A stretch of DNA of 64,000 bases from Edaphochlamys debaryana (Eukaryota > Chlorophyta > Chlorophyceae > Chlamydomonadales): positions 1,240,001 to 1,304,000 of the forward strand of contig JAEHOE010000016.1 of assembly GCA_016858145.1 (NCBI GenBank). Reading direction: 5' to 3'. How positions within the stretch are numbered: the first letter of the stretch is position 1; every line of letters starts with the position of its first letter. The notes beneath the pieces were generated by a model that worked only from the letters and a program-made list of their open reading frames with translations, did no database searches and was not told the DNA's origin. The translations under genes were made by a program, and so were the position numbers. Below, piece by piece: positions 10,802 to 22,800 of the stretch.

Positions 10802-13800
10802 ATGTACAACTCTTATGGAATGTCGGAGATCGCTCTGGCGCCGCTGGACGCCAACTACCCAGCGGCGGTGCGTCGCGCATGGGCACGCAATTTCCTTGTG
10901 CTTGGGGCAGGCTCCAAGCCCCACAGAAGCCACCCTGCGACCATTTCCACTGACCTGTGTCCTGACTTGGGGGCTGCCTGGGTGGACCGCTGCGGGGGTC
11001 AACGTGCACATGCCCCTTTCCGCCGGACCCCCCTTTTCCCAATGCTCCGGTCTGTGTGCACGACTGCTCCCCCCGCAGGTCACGGCCATGCAGTTCAGCC
11101 CCAACTACGAGGCGCTATGGGCAGGTGAGGAGCGTCGAAACCAGACACCCCTGCAGGGTGGAAACAAGCGAGCTCCGAACTCCGTTGCAGACACCTCTGT
11201 TCCGGGTGCCCCCACATCCCCCCTCACGCGCCCGTCCTTGCCCTCCCCCTTAACCCCTCCTCCCCCCCTCTTTCTCCCTCCCCTCTCACACCCTCAGGCA
11301 CCGATGCCGGCCACATGTACGCGCTGCACTGCCCCACGCTGCGCCCCTACGCGCACTGGCCCGCGCACCCGGGGGTGCCTGTACTCGAGGTGCTGGCGGC
11401 GGGGGAGGGCGTGCTGTCGCTCAGCCAGCACAGGTGTGCAGAGCCGGGCCCGGGTGTAGGGTTTAGGGTTTAGGGTTTAGGGTTTATGGTTTTGAGCTGT
11501 GGGTTGTGGACGGGTTACGACCGCGTCCCTCGTGGGCGTTGTGGGGTCAGGGGGGAGGCGAGCGTGCGGGAACGGGGAGTGAGGGCGGGGGTCGCTGGCG
11601 CCTGGGGGGGCCGCTTTCGTCCCTCGCTCTCCATAGGTTGGGCGGTGCCCAGGGGCACGGCCCTCCCGCACCCACACAAAACACACACGCCCTCCCCCCT
11701 TGCTCCCCCGCTTCTCCCCTCGACCCCGCCCCCCCCCCCCCCCCACCCAGGCTGGCGCTCCACGGTCTGGGTGGTGCGCCCCGCTGGGCCGTGAACGACG
11801 ACGTGAGGGGGAGGGAGTGGGGGGAGGAGGAAAGGGTGTCGAGGGAGCGTAGGGTGGGCGCGGGATGTAAGTATTCCTGTAAGGGAGGATAGCGGGCTTT
11901 CATAGGGGGGGAGCTTGGAGGAAGTTGAAAGCAAGTTGAAAGCAAGTGGAAAGCCCGGCAGACTCGGGCCCGAGCCCGGCAGGGACATGTGTATGTTCAG
12001 TCGTGGCACACTACCCGAGCGGGGCAGACTACCGGTACCCGACCTGCCCCCAACCCTTCCAGTTCCCTGCCGTAACCCTGCCGTAACCCGTCGTACCCTG
12101 CTGCCGTACAGTCCGGCCAGCTGTCGGCCGTGTGCATGGACGCCGGCGGCGCGGGGCTGGGCCCTCTGGGCACTGCGGCGGGGGCGCGGGCGGTTCTGGG
12201 GCGCAGCGGCCCCCTCATGACCCTGGTGGACCTGGGGACGGGCAAGGTGGTGCAGGAGCAGGTGAGGGGGGGGTAGAGGGGGGGGGGGGGCGGATCTAGA
12301 GGGAGAGGGGGGGGGTAGAGGGGTAGGGGTTAGAGGAAGAGGGGGGGCTAGGGGAGACGGATGAGGGTTTAGAGGGAGAGGGGGGCGTGGAGGGCGCCCT
12401 GAGAAGGGGCAGATGGCGGGCAGGTACCGGCATGACGGGACACCGAGCGGGGATGGAACTCTGCCCACCTTCCTTTACCTCCCCCCCCCCCCATCCCCCG
12501 CCACCCCACACCCGCTCTTCCCCCCCAGGAGGTGCAGGGCATGCTGGGCGGCGAGGGCTTCTCGCTCCTCCGCGGCCCCGGCTCCCGGGGGGGGCTGGTG
12601 GCTGCCACCTCCATGGGCCGACTGGCCACCATCGACCCGCGGACCAAGCTGCGGGTGAGGGGCTAGGGTGTCTGGGCAAGGGTTTGGGGTCAGAGGGTGA
12701 GCGCTCGAGGCTGGGATGCAGCCGACCTGAGGCCCCGAGCAGCAAAGGAGCAGGGAGGAAGGGAGGACGCGGGCCCTGCAGCGGCCGAGGGAGGGGTGGG
12801 GCCAGTGTGGGGCGTCTGGCCACCATCGGGTCGCGGACCAAGCTGCGGGTAGGGGGTGTCGGGTCTCGGGGAGGGCGGAGGGCTGAGTAATGGCGTGGAC
12901 ACTCAAAGTTAGGTTCCAAGGGTTGGGGATGGGGGCTACCCAGGGTGTCATGGGGCATCGGCATCACCACGGGGTGTCATGGTCGCTCCTTACCTCCACC
13001 TGCCCCCTCGACCTGCCCCCTGCCCCTGCCCTGCAGGTGGAGAGCGCCCTAATCGCCGCCCCGGGGGGTCTGGCGGCTCTGGACGCACGGGGGGACACCG
13101 TGGCAGCGGCGGGGTACGGCATGCGGGCGGGGCAGGTGGTGGCGGAGAACTGCGTCAAGGTGGGGGAGAGGGGGGGCGGGGGCGGGCGGGGGAGGGGGGC
13201 GTCTGTGTGTATGGCCGACGCGTCATGGGTGGTTGTGGGGGCATGCGGGCGGGGCGGTATCGGTAAGGGCGCGAAGGGGCCGGGTTGGTGGTTGGCTTCG
13301 TTGGTGGCAGTTGGGCGGTTGATGGCAGGCTCGACAGGGCGCAAGGAGGGGAGGGGGTCCAAGAGCGGATGCTCTGTATCCAGGGGAAGCGGGCCATGCG
13401 CGGATGCGCGGGCCCTCTTGGTGGCAGACGCAGTGGCAGTGGCAGCGGCGCCCCGAGCGGGTGTACGGCAGTCCCGGCCAGGAGCATCGGGGCGGTGCGG
13501 CGGCTCCTAGCGGAGGAGGCTCCTAGCGGGGGAGGTGTGGGGCGTCACCTCCGAGGGCACGTAGCCTCCGAGAGGACGTCGCCCCTCGCCAGCAGGAGAG
13601 CGCGGGAGGAGTTGCAGCGGCGGTGGTGCGGAGCGAAACACACGCCCTGCTTACCCCCCATTTCCCCTCCTCCCCCCCCCCCCCCCCCGCCCCCCGCCCA
13701 GATCTTCGACCAGCGCGCCGGCCTGCGCCTGCTCTACGCGCTGCCCACCGCCGGGCCCCCCGCCTCGCTCTCCTTCCACCCCCTCCTCCCCACCACCCTG

Positions 13801-16800
13801 CTCGTGGCCCTGCCCTCGGCGCTCTTCTGCCTGGCAGACACTGCCACCGGCACCGCCTCGCACGTGTACCAGGTACGGCAGTGTTGTGCTGCGCCGTACG
13901 ACCGCTCTGCGGATGCCGTACGGCTGCTGCGAGGGGCGGCGGGCGGTGCTGACTGATTTGCACCGCCCGCCGGGACTAGATCGCGACGCTTATGACATTC
14001 TGCATTCTGACGTTTGAGTTATGACATTCTGACATTCTGCATGGTCCTTCCCACCCACCCCAGGCTGACATGGCAGGTGACCAACTGTCAACCGCCACGC
14101 TGTCCCCCAGCGGCGAGCTGGCGGCGCTGGGGGGCAGCGGGGGGTACGTGCACCTGTGGGCGGACGGCGGGGGGGCGGGCGGGGGAGGCGCGCGCGTGAA
14201 CCGCGGGGAGGGCTCGGGGCCGCCCCCGGTGCCGCCGCTGCGGCCACGGCCGACGGTGGAGCTGCGGGTGAGAGGGGGCCTGGGGGCGAGGTGGGGGTAA
14301 AGGTTTTCTGTTTGACATGGGAGAGGGGCTTGTTGGCTCCGCCGCATTAGGTGCGCTGCCCCAACTACTAACTTCTTCCCCCCCTTTGCCCTCACCTTCA
14401 CCCACACACCGCGCCTACGCTTTCCCTGGCCTTTACACGAGCAGCCCTGAACACACCCCTCCCCTCCTTACCTCCCCTCCCCCTCCCCCCTCCCTCCCCC
14501 CGCGTCCTCAGGAGGAGGAGTCCTTCTCGCTCGCCCCCCGCTTCCCCTCCTCCGCCCCCACCGGCTCCCTGGCCTCCGACTGGGAGCCCGCAGACACCGC
14601 CACCGTGGGGCTGGCGCCGCGGGTGCTGGACCCCGCCCTGCGTAAGGACATGCGCGTGGTGAGGGGGGTTAATGGGGCGGGGGTGGTGGGTGGTGGTGGG
14701 GTTATGTGTGCGAAGCCTATGCTAGTAACGAGAAGAGCAAATCCGGGGTGGGGGCTGAGGAGGGACATGCGCGTGGTAAGGGGGGTGGGGTGCAGGGTTG
14801 ATGATGCGCACTGGGGAGGGGTGGCGTTGGGAGGGAAGGGGATGCTGTGGGTAGCGAAGGGTAGGATGGGCACTGGAGGCGTGGGGGAGTGGGGCGTGGG
14901 CAAGACGCCGGGGCTGGAGGGGCAGGGCCTGGGGTGTGCTCCACGCCACCCCTTTCCATCGCCCACTGCCCGTCTTGACACCCCCCGATCATGTGCCCCG
15001 CCCTCTTGCCCCCTTTTCAGGTGGACGGCTGCGGCTACGTGCCCAATCCCCACTACTCCCGCGCCAAGCCCTTCGCCGACATGGTCCGGGAGCTGGCGGG
15101 CCTCAGGCACGGGCCCGGATGTGAGTCGGCTGGGCCTGGTGCGGGCCCGGGGCGGGCCCGGTACGGGCCCGGGTGGGCCCGGGTCGTGGCGGTCGGGGCG
15201 TTGACATATGTGGAACGTCGGCTGGGTTGTATCAGAGTGCATGCCCCCTTCTCCCCCCTCTTCCCCCCCCCCCCCCCGCCCCCCCAAGGCCGGCTGTCCA
15301 TGAAGGCTGACTGGGTGGACCCCGTGGCGGCTCGCGCGGAGCGGCAGCGGCAGCGGGCGGCGGAGGGTGAGCTTTGTGGGGCCTACATGCTGATAGGCAA
15401 TGTATTGGCCCGCTCAGCAAACCGGGGAGGGTGAATGGCGGCGCGGTAACGCGTGCGCAAGCCCCACTCATCCCTCCTACCCCTTCCCCCCCTCCCCCCA
15501 AGGCGGCGTGGTGCTGCCCCTGCGCTACCAGTACGTCGAGATCCGGCACTACGGCAGGTGCGGATCTGAAATGGATCTGCTATGTGCCTGCATGCGATTC
15601 TCGTCCCGTCTCGTCTTGTCTGAAGGTGTTGCCGGCTGCCGGGGCCGGGGCTGGCAAGCGGGAGCCGGTACCTGCGCTTACTGCCCAAGACCCATTTATC
15701 AGTGGGAGCAAGACCCCTTTGAATGAACTTCACGACAAAAGAATACTGACCAACTCCCGCCACCTTTTCCTCAACCCCTTCCCCCGACCCCCGTCCCCAA
15801 CACACACAGGGTCAAGTGGGAGGAGTTTGACTTCTCCTATTACAACCGCACGCGCTTCGCCGGCCTCGAGAACGACCTGCCCAACGCCTACTGCAACGCG
15901 CTGCTGCAGGTACGGAATACGGCGCCTTACTAAGCCTGACTCAGGCTGACTCAAGCTTACTGATTACTGGCGGCGAAGGGTGGCGGTTGCCTCAGGGCTG
16001 CGGGCCCAGGGGCGCGAGGTGCTCCGGCCTAATGTCTTGACCCATCCTCCAACCGGCTCTTACATCCCGCCACACTAAGCCCGTTAACCGCCCCAACCCT
16101 CTGTACGTCACCCGTACTCCCGTACGCCCGTACCGCAGGTGCTGTACTTTGTACCGGAGTTCCGCTCGCTCGTCCAGGCGCACGTGCCCGAGCCCGACGC
16201 CGAGTTCTGCCTCACGTGCGAGCTGGGCTTCCTGTTCGCCATGCTGCAGAGGGCCGTGGGGCTGCCCTGCCAGGTGCGGATCGCGGATCCTGGATCCTGG
16301 ATCCTGGATCCTGCAATTCCATGGGCAGATGCGTCTGGTCACACTGCCCGCCGTGGGCTCCGTTCCCGCTCCCCTACAGCCTCTCCTCACCAACCCGTGA
16401 ATGATCACCCTCCGTCCCCCCCCCGTTACCCTTCCCCCCTCCCCCCCCCTGCACCCCCTGTCAGGCCACCAACCTCCTCCGCACGCTGCGGTCCCTCCGC
16501 GAGGCGGCGGCGCTGGGGCTGTTGGACGGGGGCGGCATCGGGCCCGCGGCGGGGGCGGCGGCGGACGCGGGGGCGGCGGTGCAGGTGCGGCGGCAGGGGG
16601 GGCATTGGGGAGGGCGGGGGTCGGGTCGGAGGGCGGGCGTCCGCACCGCACGTGACATGGGCCCTCTCCTACCTCTTGCTAAGCTGTTCCTACCTCTTAT
16701 CGCCTCACACCCGATGTGGCCAGCTTCCCACCTCTCTCTCCCCCGCAACCCCCTCCCCCCTTCTGCAGGCGATGGCGGCGCTGGGCGGCGGCGGCCCCGG

Positions 16801-19800
16801 CGCTGGGGAGACCGAGCTCAGCCGGCGCGTGGCGGCCCTGTGCCGGTTCATGCTGGAGCAGATGCACAGGTACGGCAGTGCACACGTACGGTACGGCAGC
16901 ACACATGCATACGTACGGCAATCCGGCAGCCGCTCGCTCGTATCACCCCGCTGCGCACTGGAAGGACTCACATGTACGACAATGCTGGTAGCCTCCCGGC
17001 CCCCCACCCGCCCTCCTGCTCCCCAGGGACGCCTGCAACGCGCGCAAGCCCTCCTCGGGACCCTTCCGCTCCGGCATCGCCCCGCAGCCCGCGGCCGCAA
17101 ACGCGGCACTGGCGCCCGGGCTGGAGGTGCGGGGGGTGGGGGGTGGGGAGGCGGGAATGCGGGTTGCAGGGAGTTGGGGTGCGGGCGTGTGTGTGGTATG
17201 GGAGAAGTGGTGTGGGCTGGGGGAGGAGTAGGGAGGGCCCACCCCCATCTCAGGCCTCGCGTCATGTGCGCCCCTGGGTTCTCTTCCTTCTCCCCTTTCC
17301 CCTTCCCCTCCTGCCTCCTACACACACGCCCTCTTGCCTCTCCTCTCCCCTTCCCTCCCCAGGCGCTCATGGGCATCTACCGCATGCTCATGACGGTGCC
17401 TCCCCCCCCCTCTTCCCCCCCCCCCCCCCCCCTTCCCCTCTTGCCTCCCCCCCCCCCAGGCGCTCATGGGCATCGCCTTCCGCATGCGCATGACGGTGCT
17501 GAGCGGAGGGGGCGCGGAGTCGCTGAGGGACGCACGCGCGTTCCAGGTGCGTGTGTACGGCTGTACGGCATGTGTGTGTACGGCTGTACGGCATGTGTGT
17601 GTACGGCAGCATGGCACTTGCTGACTGCACCTGGATGCAAGGTCTGTCAGACTGAGTGTCCATCACCAGCCCCTCCCCCCCCCCTTCCCCCCCCCCCTAG
17701 GTGGACCTGCAGTACCCCCCCTCCCGTGAGAAGGCGGCGCGGGCCGCGGAGGAGGCGCGGCAGCTGGGGCTGAGCCGCCTGCCGGGGGCAGCGCTGCCGG
17801 TGAGGAGGAGGGGCAGGAGGGGAGGGGGATTGTTAATGGGGGACTGCTTAGGACGGAGGCAGTGTCTACGTGTACGGCGGTGGTTGCCCCCCCCCCCGCC
17901 CTGCCCATCCTTCCTCACCCTGAGCACACACCGCAACTCCTCTCCCCCCTCTCCCCTTGCCTCCCTCCCCTCCCCCCCTTCCCCCCTGACAGGAGGACCC
18001 CCCCGGCTCCACCCCCCCCTTCGCCCAGCTGTTGCGCCGCTCGCTGCTGGCGGTCAGCGCAACCCGGGCGTGGGTGGACGAGGCACGGGCGTACGCGCTC
18101 GTGCGCAAGGTGAGTGGGAGGGGGGCGTCAAAGAGGGGAGCGGTCCGGGTAGAGGGAGGCTCGAGCCGTCGGGCCTCTCCGGCATAATGTGGGGCTCGCA
18201 CACAATTTACCTGCGCCTATGCTGCCATGGCCTGTACTCGGTATGCTTCAGCGTCATCCTCTCTGCTCTCTCCCCGGCCTCGTGCTCCCGCTTCACCGCT
18301 TTGCCCCCCCCCCCCGCCCCTGCCCCTGCCCTTCCTCCCGCAGTCCCGTGTGCCCCTGTCGCTGCCCCCCCTGCTGGCCATCAACTGCGCTGTGGGCGAC
18401 AGCGACGAGGCGGCGTGGTGGCTGCCGGCCAGGGGGCCAGGTGGGGTGGTTGGCGGGTCTGACGGTTGGCGGTTGGTGGTTGGTGAGCCAGGGATTGGGT
18501 TGGGCGGGCATGATCTGTTCTTCATGCCAGTGGTACCCCCGCTCCCCGCAGCATCGTACACTCTCCCCCCTGCACCCCCCCACGCCCTCCCCCCCCCCCC
18601 CCCCCGCCAGACGGCACGGCTCCCCCGGGTGAGGCCAACCGCCTGCCCTGGGCCCTCGCCATCGTCAGCCGGCCACAGGTGGGGGGGCGAGTGGAGGGGT
18701 GGAGGGGGGGCCGGTGTCCCGATCGCGCATCCCCCAATGTCTACAGATCCCCTTGCGTCCACGCGCCTCCTCGCGGTGGGGCACGAGGCTGACGCCTGCA
18801 TACCCTTCCCTGTCCTGCTCTTTCCCTGCCTTACCCTACCGTCCTCTCACCCCGTCTTCACCCCGTCTTCACCCCGTCTTCACCCCACGCTCTCCGCCCC
18901 ACCCCACCCCCCCAGGCCTGGGAGGTGGAGGTGCACGAGGCGGAGACGGCCGAGCAGCTGTACGCGCAGCTGGGTGCGTGGGGCCGGCCGGCCGGGGGGG
19001 GGGTTAATGATTGCACGACGCAACCCGCGCGGCCCAACCCCTTGGTGTCTGGTGTGGGCAAAGGCAGGCGTAACCCATGTTCCAGGTGGAGGGGGGGAGG
19101 GGGAACGGGCAGGGCTCCTTTTTCCGAGCCTCACCCGAGCGGCCCCACCCCTTACCCCTCCTCTCTCTCTTTTCCTCCCCCCCCCATCCATCTAAAGGCG
19201 AGTCCCTCTACGCCCTTGGTACGGTGTCGTGCGTGTACGAGCTGGCGGCTGCCGTATTCCAGATCCGCGATGCTGACGAGGCGACCGACCCCGGGGTCAG
19301 CCGCCCGGGCGCCAAGCCACACCAAGGCCACCTGGTCGCAATGGTCAAGGCAAGCGGGGGTGGGGGGACAGGGGGGAGCCGAGGGGGTTTGAGGGAAAGC
19401 GTGTGTGTTTTGGCACGTGTCAGGGTGGGTGCGTGCCACACCAGGGGCACTTGAAGGCTTTGGTCAAGGCAGGTTTGGGGGGAAGGAAGGAGGGGCGGGC
19501 GTGTTGGGGGCGAGCGAGGATTCGTATGTATTGTGGTACTTCAAGCGGGATGAAGGGGGAGCGAAGGGAGGCCTTCGGTCCGTTTTCTCCCAACCTCTGT
19601 CGCAAACCCGTGAGACACCGGGGGCGGCGCAAAGGTGGATGTGCACTCTGGCGGGTTGGGCGGGAGGGAGGGGCAGAGATGGAGGGGCAGCGATGGGGAA
19701 CATGGACTTTGCCTGACCTTTCGTCTGTCGCAATCCCCGCATGCATGCAGGTCCCACAGTCGTACTGGGACGAAATCCCCGAGCCGCGCCTCACCCACGC

Positions 19801-22800
19801 CCCGCCCGGGTCCATGTCGGAGTTCGTGGGGCCCAGGCCGGGCCCAGGCGGGCCCGGGCAGGCCGCCAAGCCGCAGCCGGTGAGGGCTTGGGGGCGTGGG
19901 TTGGTTCCACAGCTACACAGCCCACATCCCTTCCTTTCCAGGATAGAGCACACACTCACTTCGCTCGCACCCGAGGTGCCTTCCCTGTTTGCTGGTCTGG
20001 ACTTGACAAACTTCACTTCGCGATTGGCCACAGAACGGGACCAAGGGCGGGCGTGCCTCCTCCGCCGGGTCCGCCGCCGGCACTGGCAGCGGCGCCGCCA
20101 GCGGCCGCGGCCCCTCCGCCTCCGGCGGCGCCACCACTGGGCCCGGCGGCGATTCCAAGGCCGGGGCCGGACCGGCCGCGGCAGGTGGTACGGCAGCTGG
20201 CGGAGAGGAAGAGGCGGCGGCGGCGGGCCTGGGCCTGGGCGGGATCTCGCTGCCGGACGATCTGGACGACATATGGTCGGGTGAGGGGCCTGGGCGGGGC
20301 CTGGGGTCGTACGGGGCCCAGGGTACCGCGGCCAGGAGCCGAAAAGGCGCAGGGATAGGCCAACAGTCAAAGAACGCCTCACACCTTGACACCCCCAGGG
20401 TCGCGGGAACCTAACTCACCTCTTACACCGGTCGTCCACCTCATCAGCCGTTTGGAGTCACACGCTAGAGGACTGACTCCGACCGATTCCCCGCTACCCC
20501 ACCCCTCTCAGCCCCCACCCCCCACCCCTGCGTTCCCCCTCCGCTCCCTCCTGCCCCACGCAGGCGGCGAGTCGGCCCTGCTCAGCAGCGGAGGAGCCGA
20601 CCAGCAGGGGTCCCAGGCCGGAAACGGCGCATCCTCCTCCTCCACCGGCCCCTCCTCCACCCCCACCTCCACCTCCGGCCCCGGCGCCGACGGCGGAAAG
20701 GCGGGGCCCGCCCAACAACGGGGCTCCACACCCGGAGGGTCTGCCGGGGCGGGGGCCGGCGGTGCGGGGCCGCAGCTGCGGCACTCGAGCAGCATGGCGC
20801 ACGGGCGCGGCCACCCGCAGGTGCGGGCCGTTGGCGGTTGGGATTATGCGGTTGACGGTTGTGTTGTTGTGCACTCAGGACATCGACTGGGAGTGAGGAG
20901 ACGCACCTGTTGCTTGCGCCGTGCCTAAAACACGATTGTTGCTTGTTTCTTCCGTCGCTTGTTGCTCGTGCCAACCAACAGGGGCCCGAGTGGGTGCTGT
21001 TCAACGACTTTTCGGTTAGCCCCAACTGCCCCGCGCACGAGGTGACCGCCACGTACGCCAACCAGAAACTGCCGTGCCTGCTGCAGTACCGCCAGGCGAG
21101 TTTTGCCGTACGCAACGCCGTCCACATACAGATATATTGCATGAGCTTCGCAGCCGCTGATTCTCTACAGTTGCGCGTTGGCACTAAGTTGGGTTGCCGT
21201 TAGACTCATCGGTAGTTGGGGAACAGAAGCGGGCGAATCCTCGAATCCGCTCCAACCCTTATCGCCTGTCATCTTCCGCCAGGTTCCGCCGCCGCCGCAC
21301 CTCCAGGCGGCCGCCGCCGCTGCCGCCACCGCCCAGGCCGCCATACTGACGCCGCCGCCGCCGCCGCCAGCGCCGGTCCCCGTCAAGGGCGGGCCGGGCA
21401 GCAAGGGCGGCCGCCACGGCAACCACCACCACCACCACCACAATCAGGTGAGGAGGGTGTAATTGTCGGGATCCTGCGACGCCATGGGTTTCAACCAAGC
21501 AAGGGCGTTCCTGCGACCCGGATCGACAGCATGGAGCGGAGCGCTTGGACCGCCACGACAAGAACATTGCTCTCTGCAAAGACCGGTCACCGCCCCGCCT
21601 TCCCCCCGTCCCCGCTTTCCCCCTACAGGCCCAGGCCCAGGCCCAGGCGGGCCCTGGCGGGCCCACCTCCCTCTTGCCCGACCAGTTCCGGCAGCTGTGC
21701 GCCTCGCCGCCGCTGCAGGGGGCCATGGCCGGCCTGCCGCCCTTCAGGTGCGCCCCACTGCATGGATCTGCTGCATTTTGGAAGAGTCATGCCTTGAGCG
21801 GGCGGCTAGGTTTACCCGTCACCGATTAAATTGGTCGGAACCCACTCGGCATTGAAAAGATGGCTGGCCATGTTTGGGGGTCGGAGTCGGAGCCCCACTG
21901 TCCTGGGCCGTTCGGTCACCCGTACACGATGTTTTCACCACTAGCAATTCACATCCAGCAATTCACTCCCCCCCTGTCAGGTTCAAGCCCCTGGATCTGG
22001 TCCGCTTTCCCCCCCGCCCCGGCCTCCGCCTCGCCCTAGATGCGGAGTTCGTGGCTTCGTCGCCGCCCGAGAGCCGCGCGGGGCCGGGGGCGGGGGCGGG
22101 CGGGGGGGTGGACCTGGTGCAATTCAGGCAGAGCCGGTGAGGTTGGGGGGGGGGGTTAAGAGGGGGGAGGAGGGGCAGCAGAGGTGGCCGGGTGGGTGAA
22201 GTGATGGGTCGGGCTGGGGGAGGGCGGGCGTGCCTGTGGGAATGCGGGAACCCAGCCGGTCCTGGGCCTCTCAGTGACGTATACCAGCAGCCCTTCACAC
22301 GCTACCGTACATGCCACATCCCAACCCCCCCTGTCACTCTTTCCCCACCCCCCACTTCCCCCTTTCCCCTCCCCTCCCTCTTCCCCAGCCTCACCCTGGC
22401 CCGCGTTGCCGTACTGCTGGCGGAGGCGGGCCCGCAGGCGGGCGCCTGCTTCCTGGACGACTACATACGGGCCGTGGAGCCCGTGTACGACTACCTCACC
22501 AGGTACGGCAGGGGTACGGCAGGGTGTACGGCAGGTTTGAAACATGCCCCTAGTCTGGTTTATATTCGTGCGGCGCGTGTTCGTATCACCAGAAGCCTGC
22601 ATGCACCTTTTCCGACCCGGCTCTTTCTTTCCGGCAACCCTCCTCTCCTCCCCACCCCAAACTCCTACTACCGGTATGTGCCACCGCCCGCTCTCGCTAC
22701 CCCTCCGCCCCGTCCCGTACGGCAGGGGTACGGCCCACACCCCACACGCCAGGAGAAGCGGCCTGCAATCCTCGTCCTCCTCACCCCAAAATCCAATGAA

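Noticed and set aside
11515..12468. 317-codon minus-strand frame
   Set aside because: Antisense to PAN2 exons 4-5 and C/G-rich introns; low-complexity Pro/Ser, no coding signal of its own.
19420..20382. 320-codon minus-strand frame
   Set aside because: Antisense to PAN2 exons 26-27, whose plus-strand frame joins in phase with conserved neighbours.
15810..21095. Active ubiquitin-specific protease
   Set aside because: The domain is USP-like but has Ala at the catalytic Cys position, as expected for the pseudo-USP domain of PAN2.
13872..22535. Classifying the GTACGG introns as introner transposons
   Set aside because: Only the short donor motif is shared; the intron bodies do not resemble each other and no consistent terminal inverted repeat or target duplication was seen.
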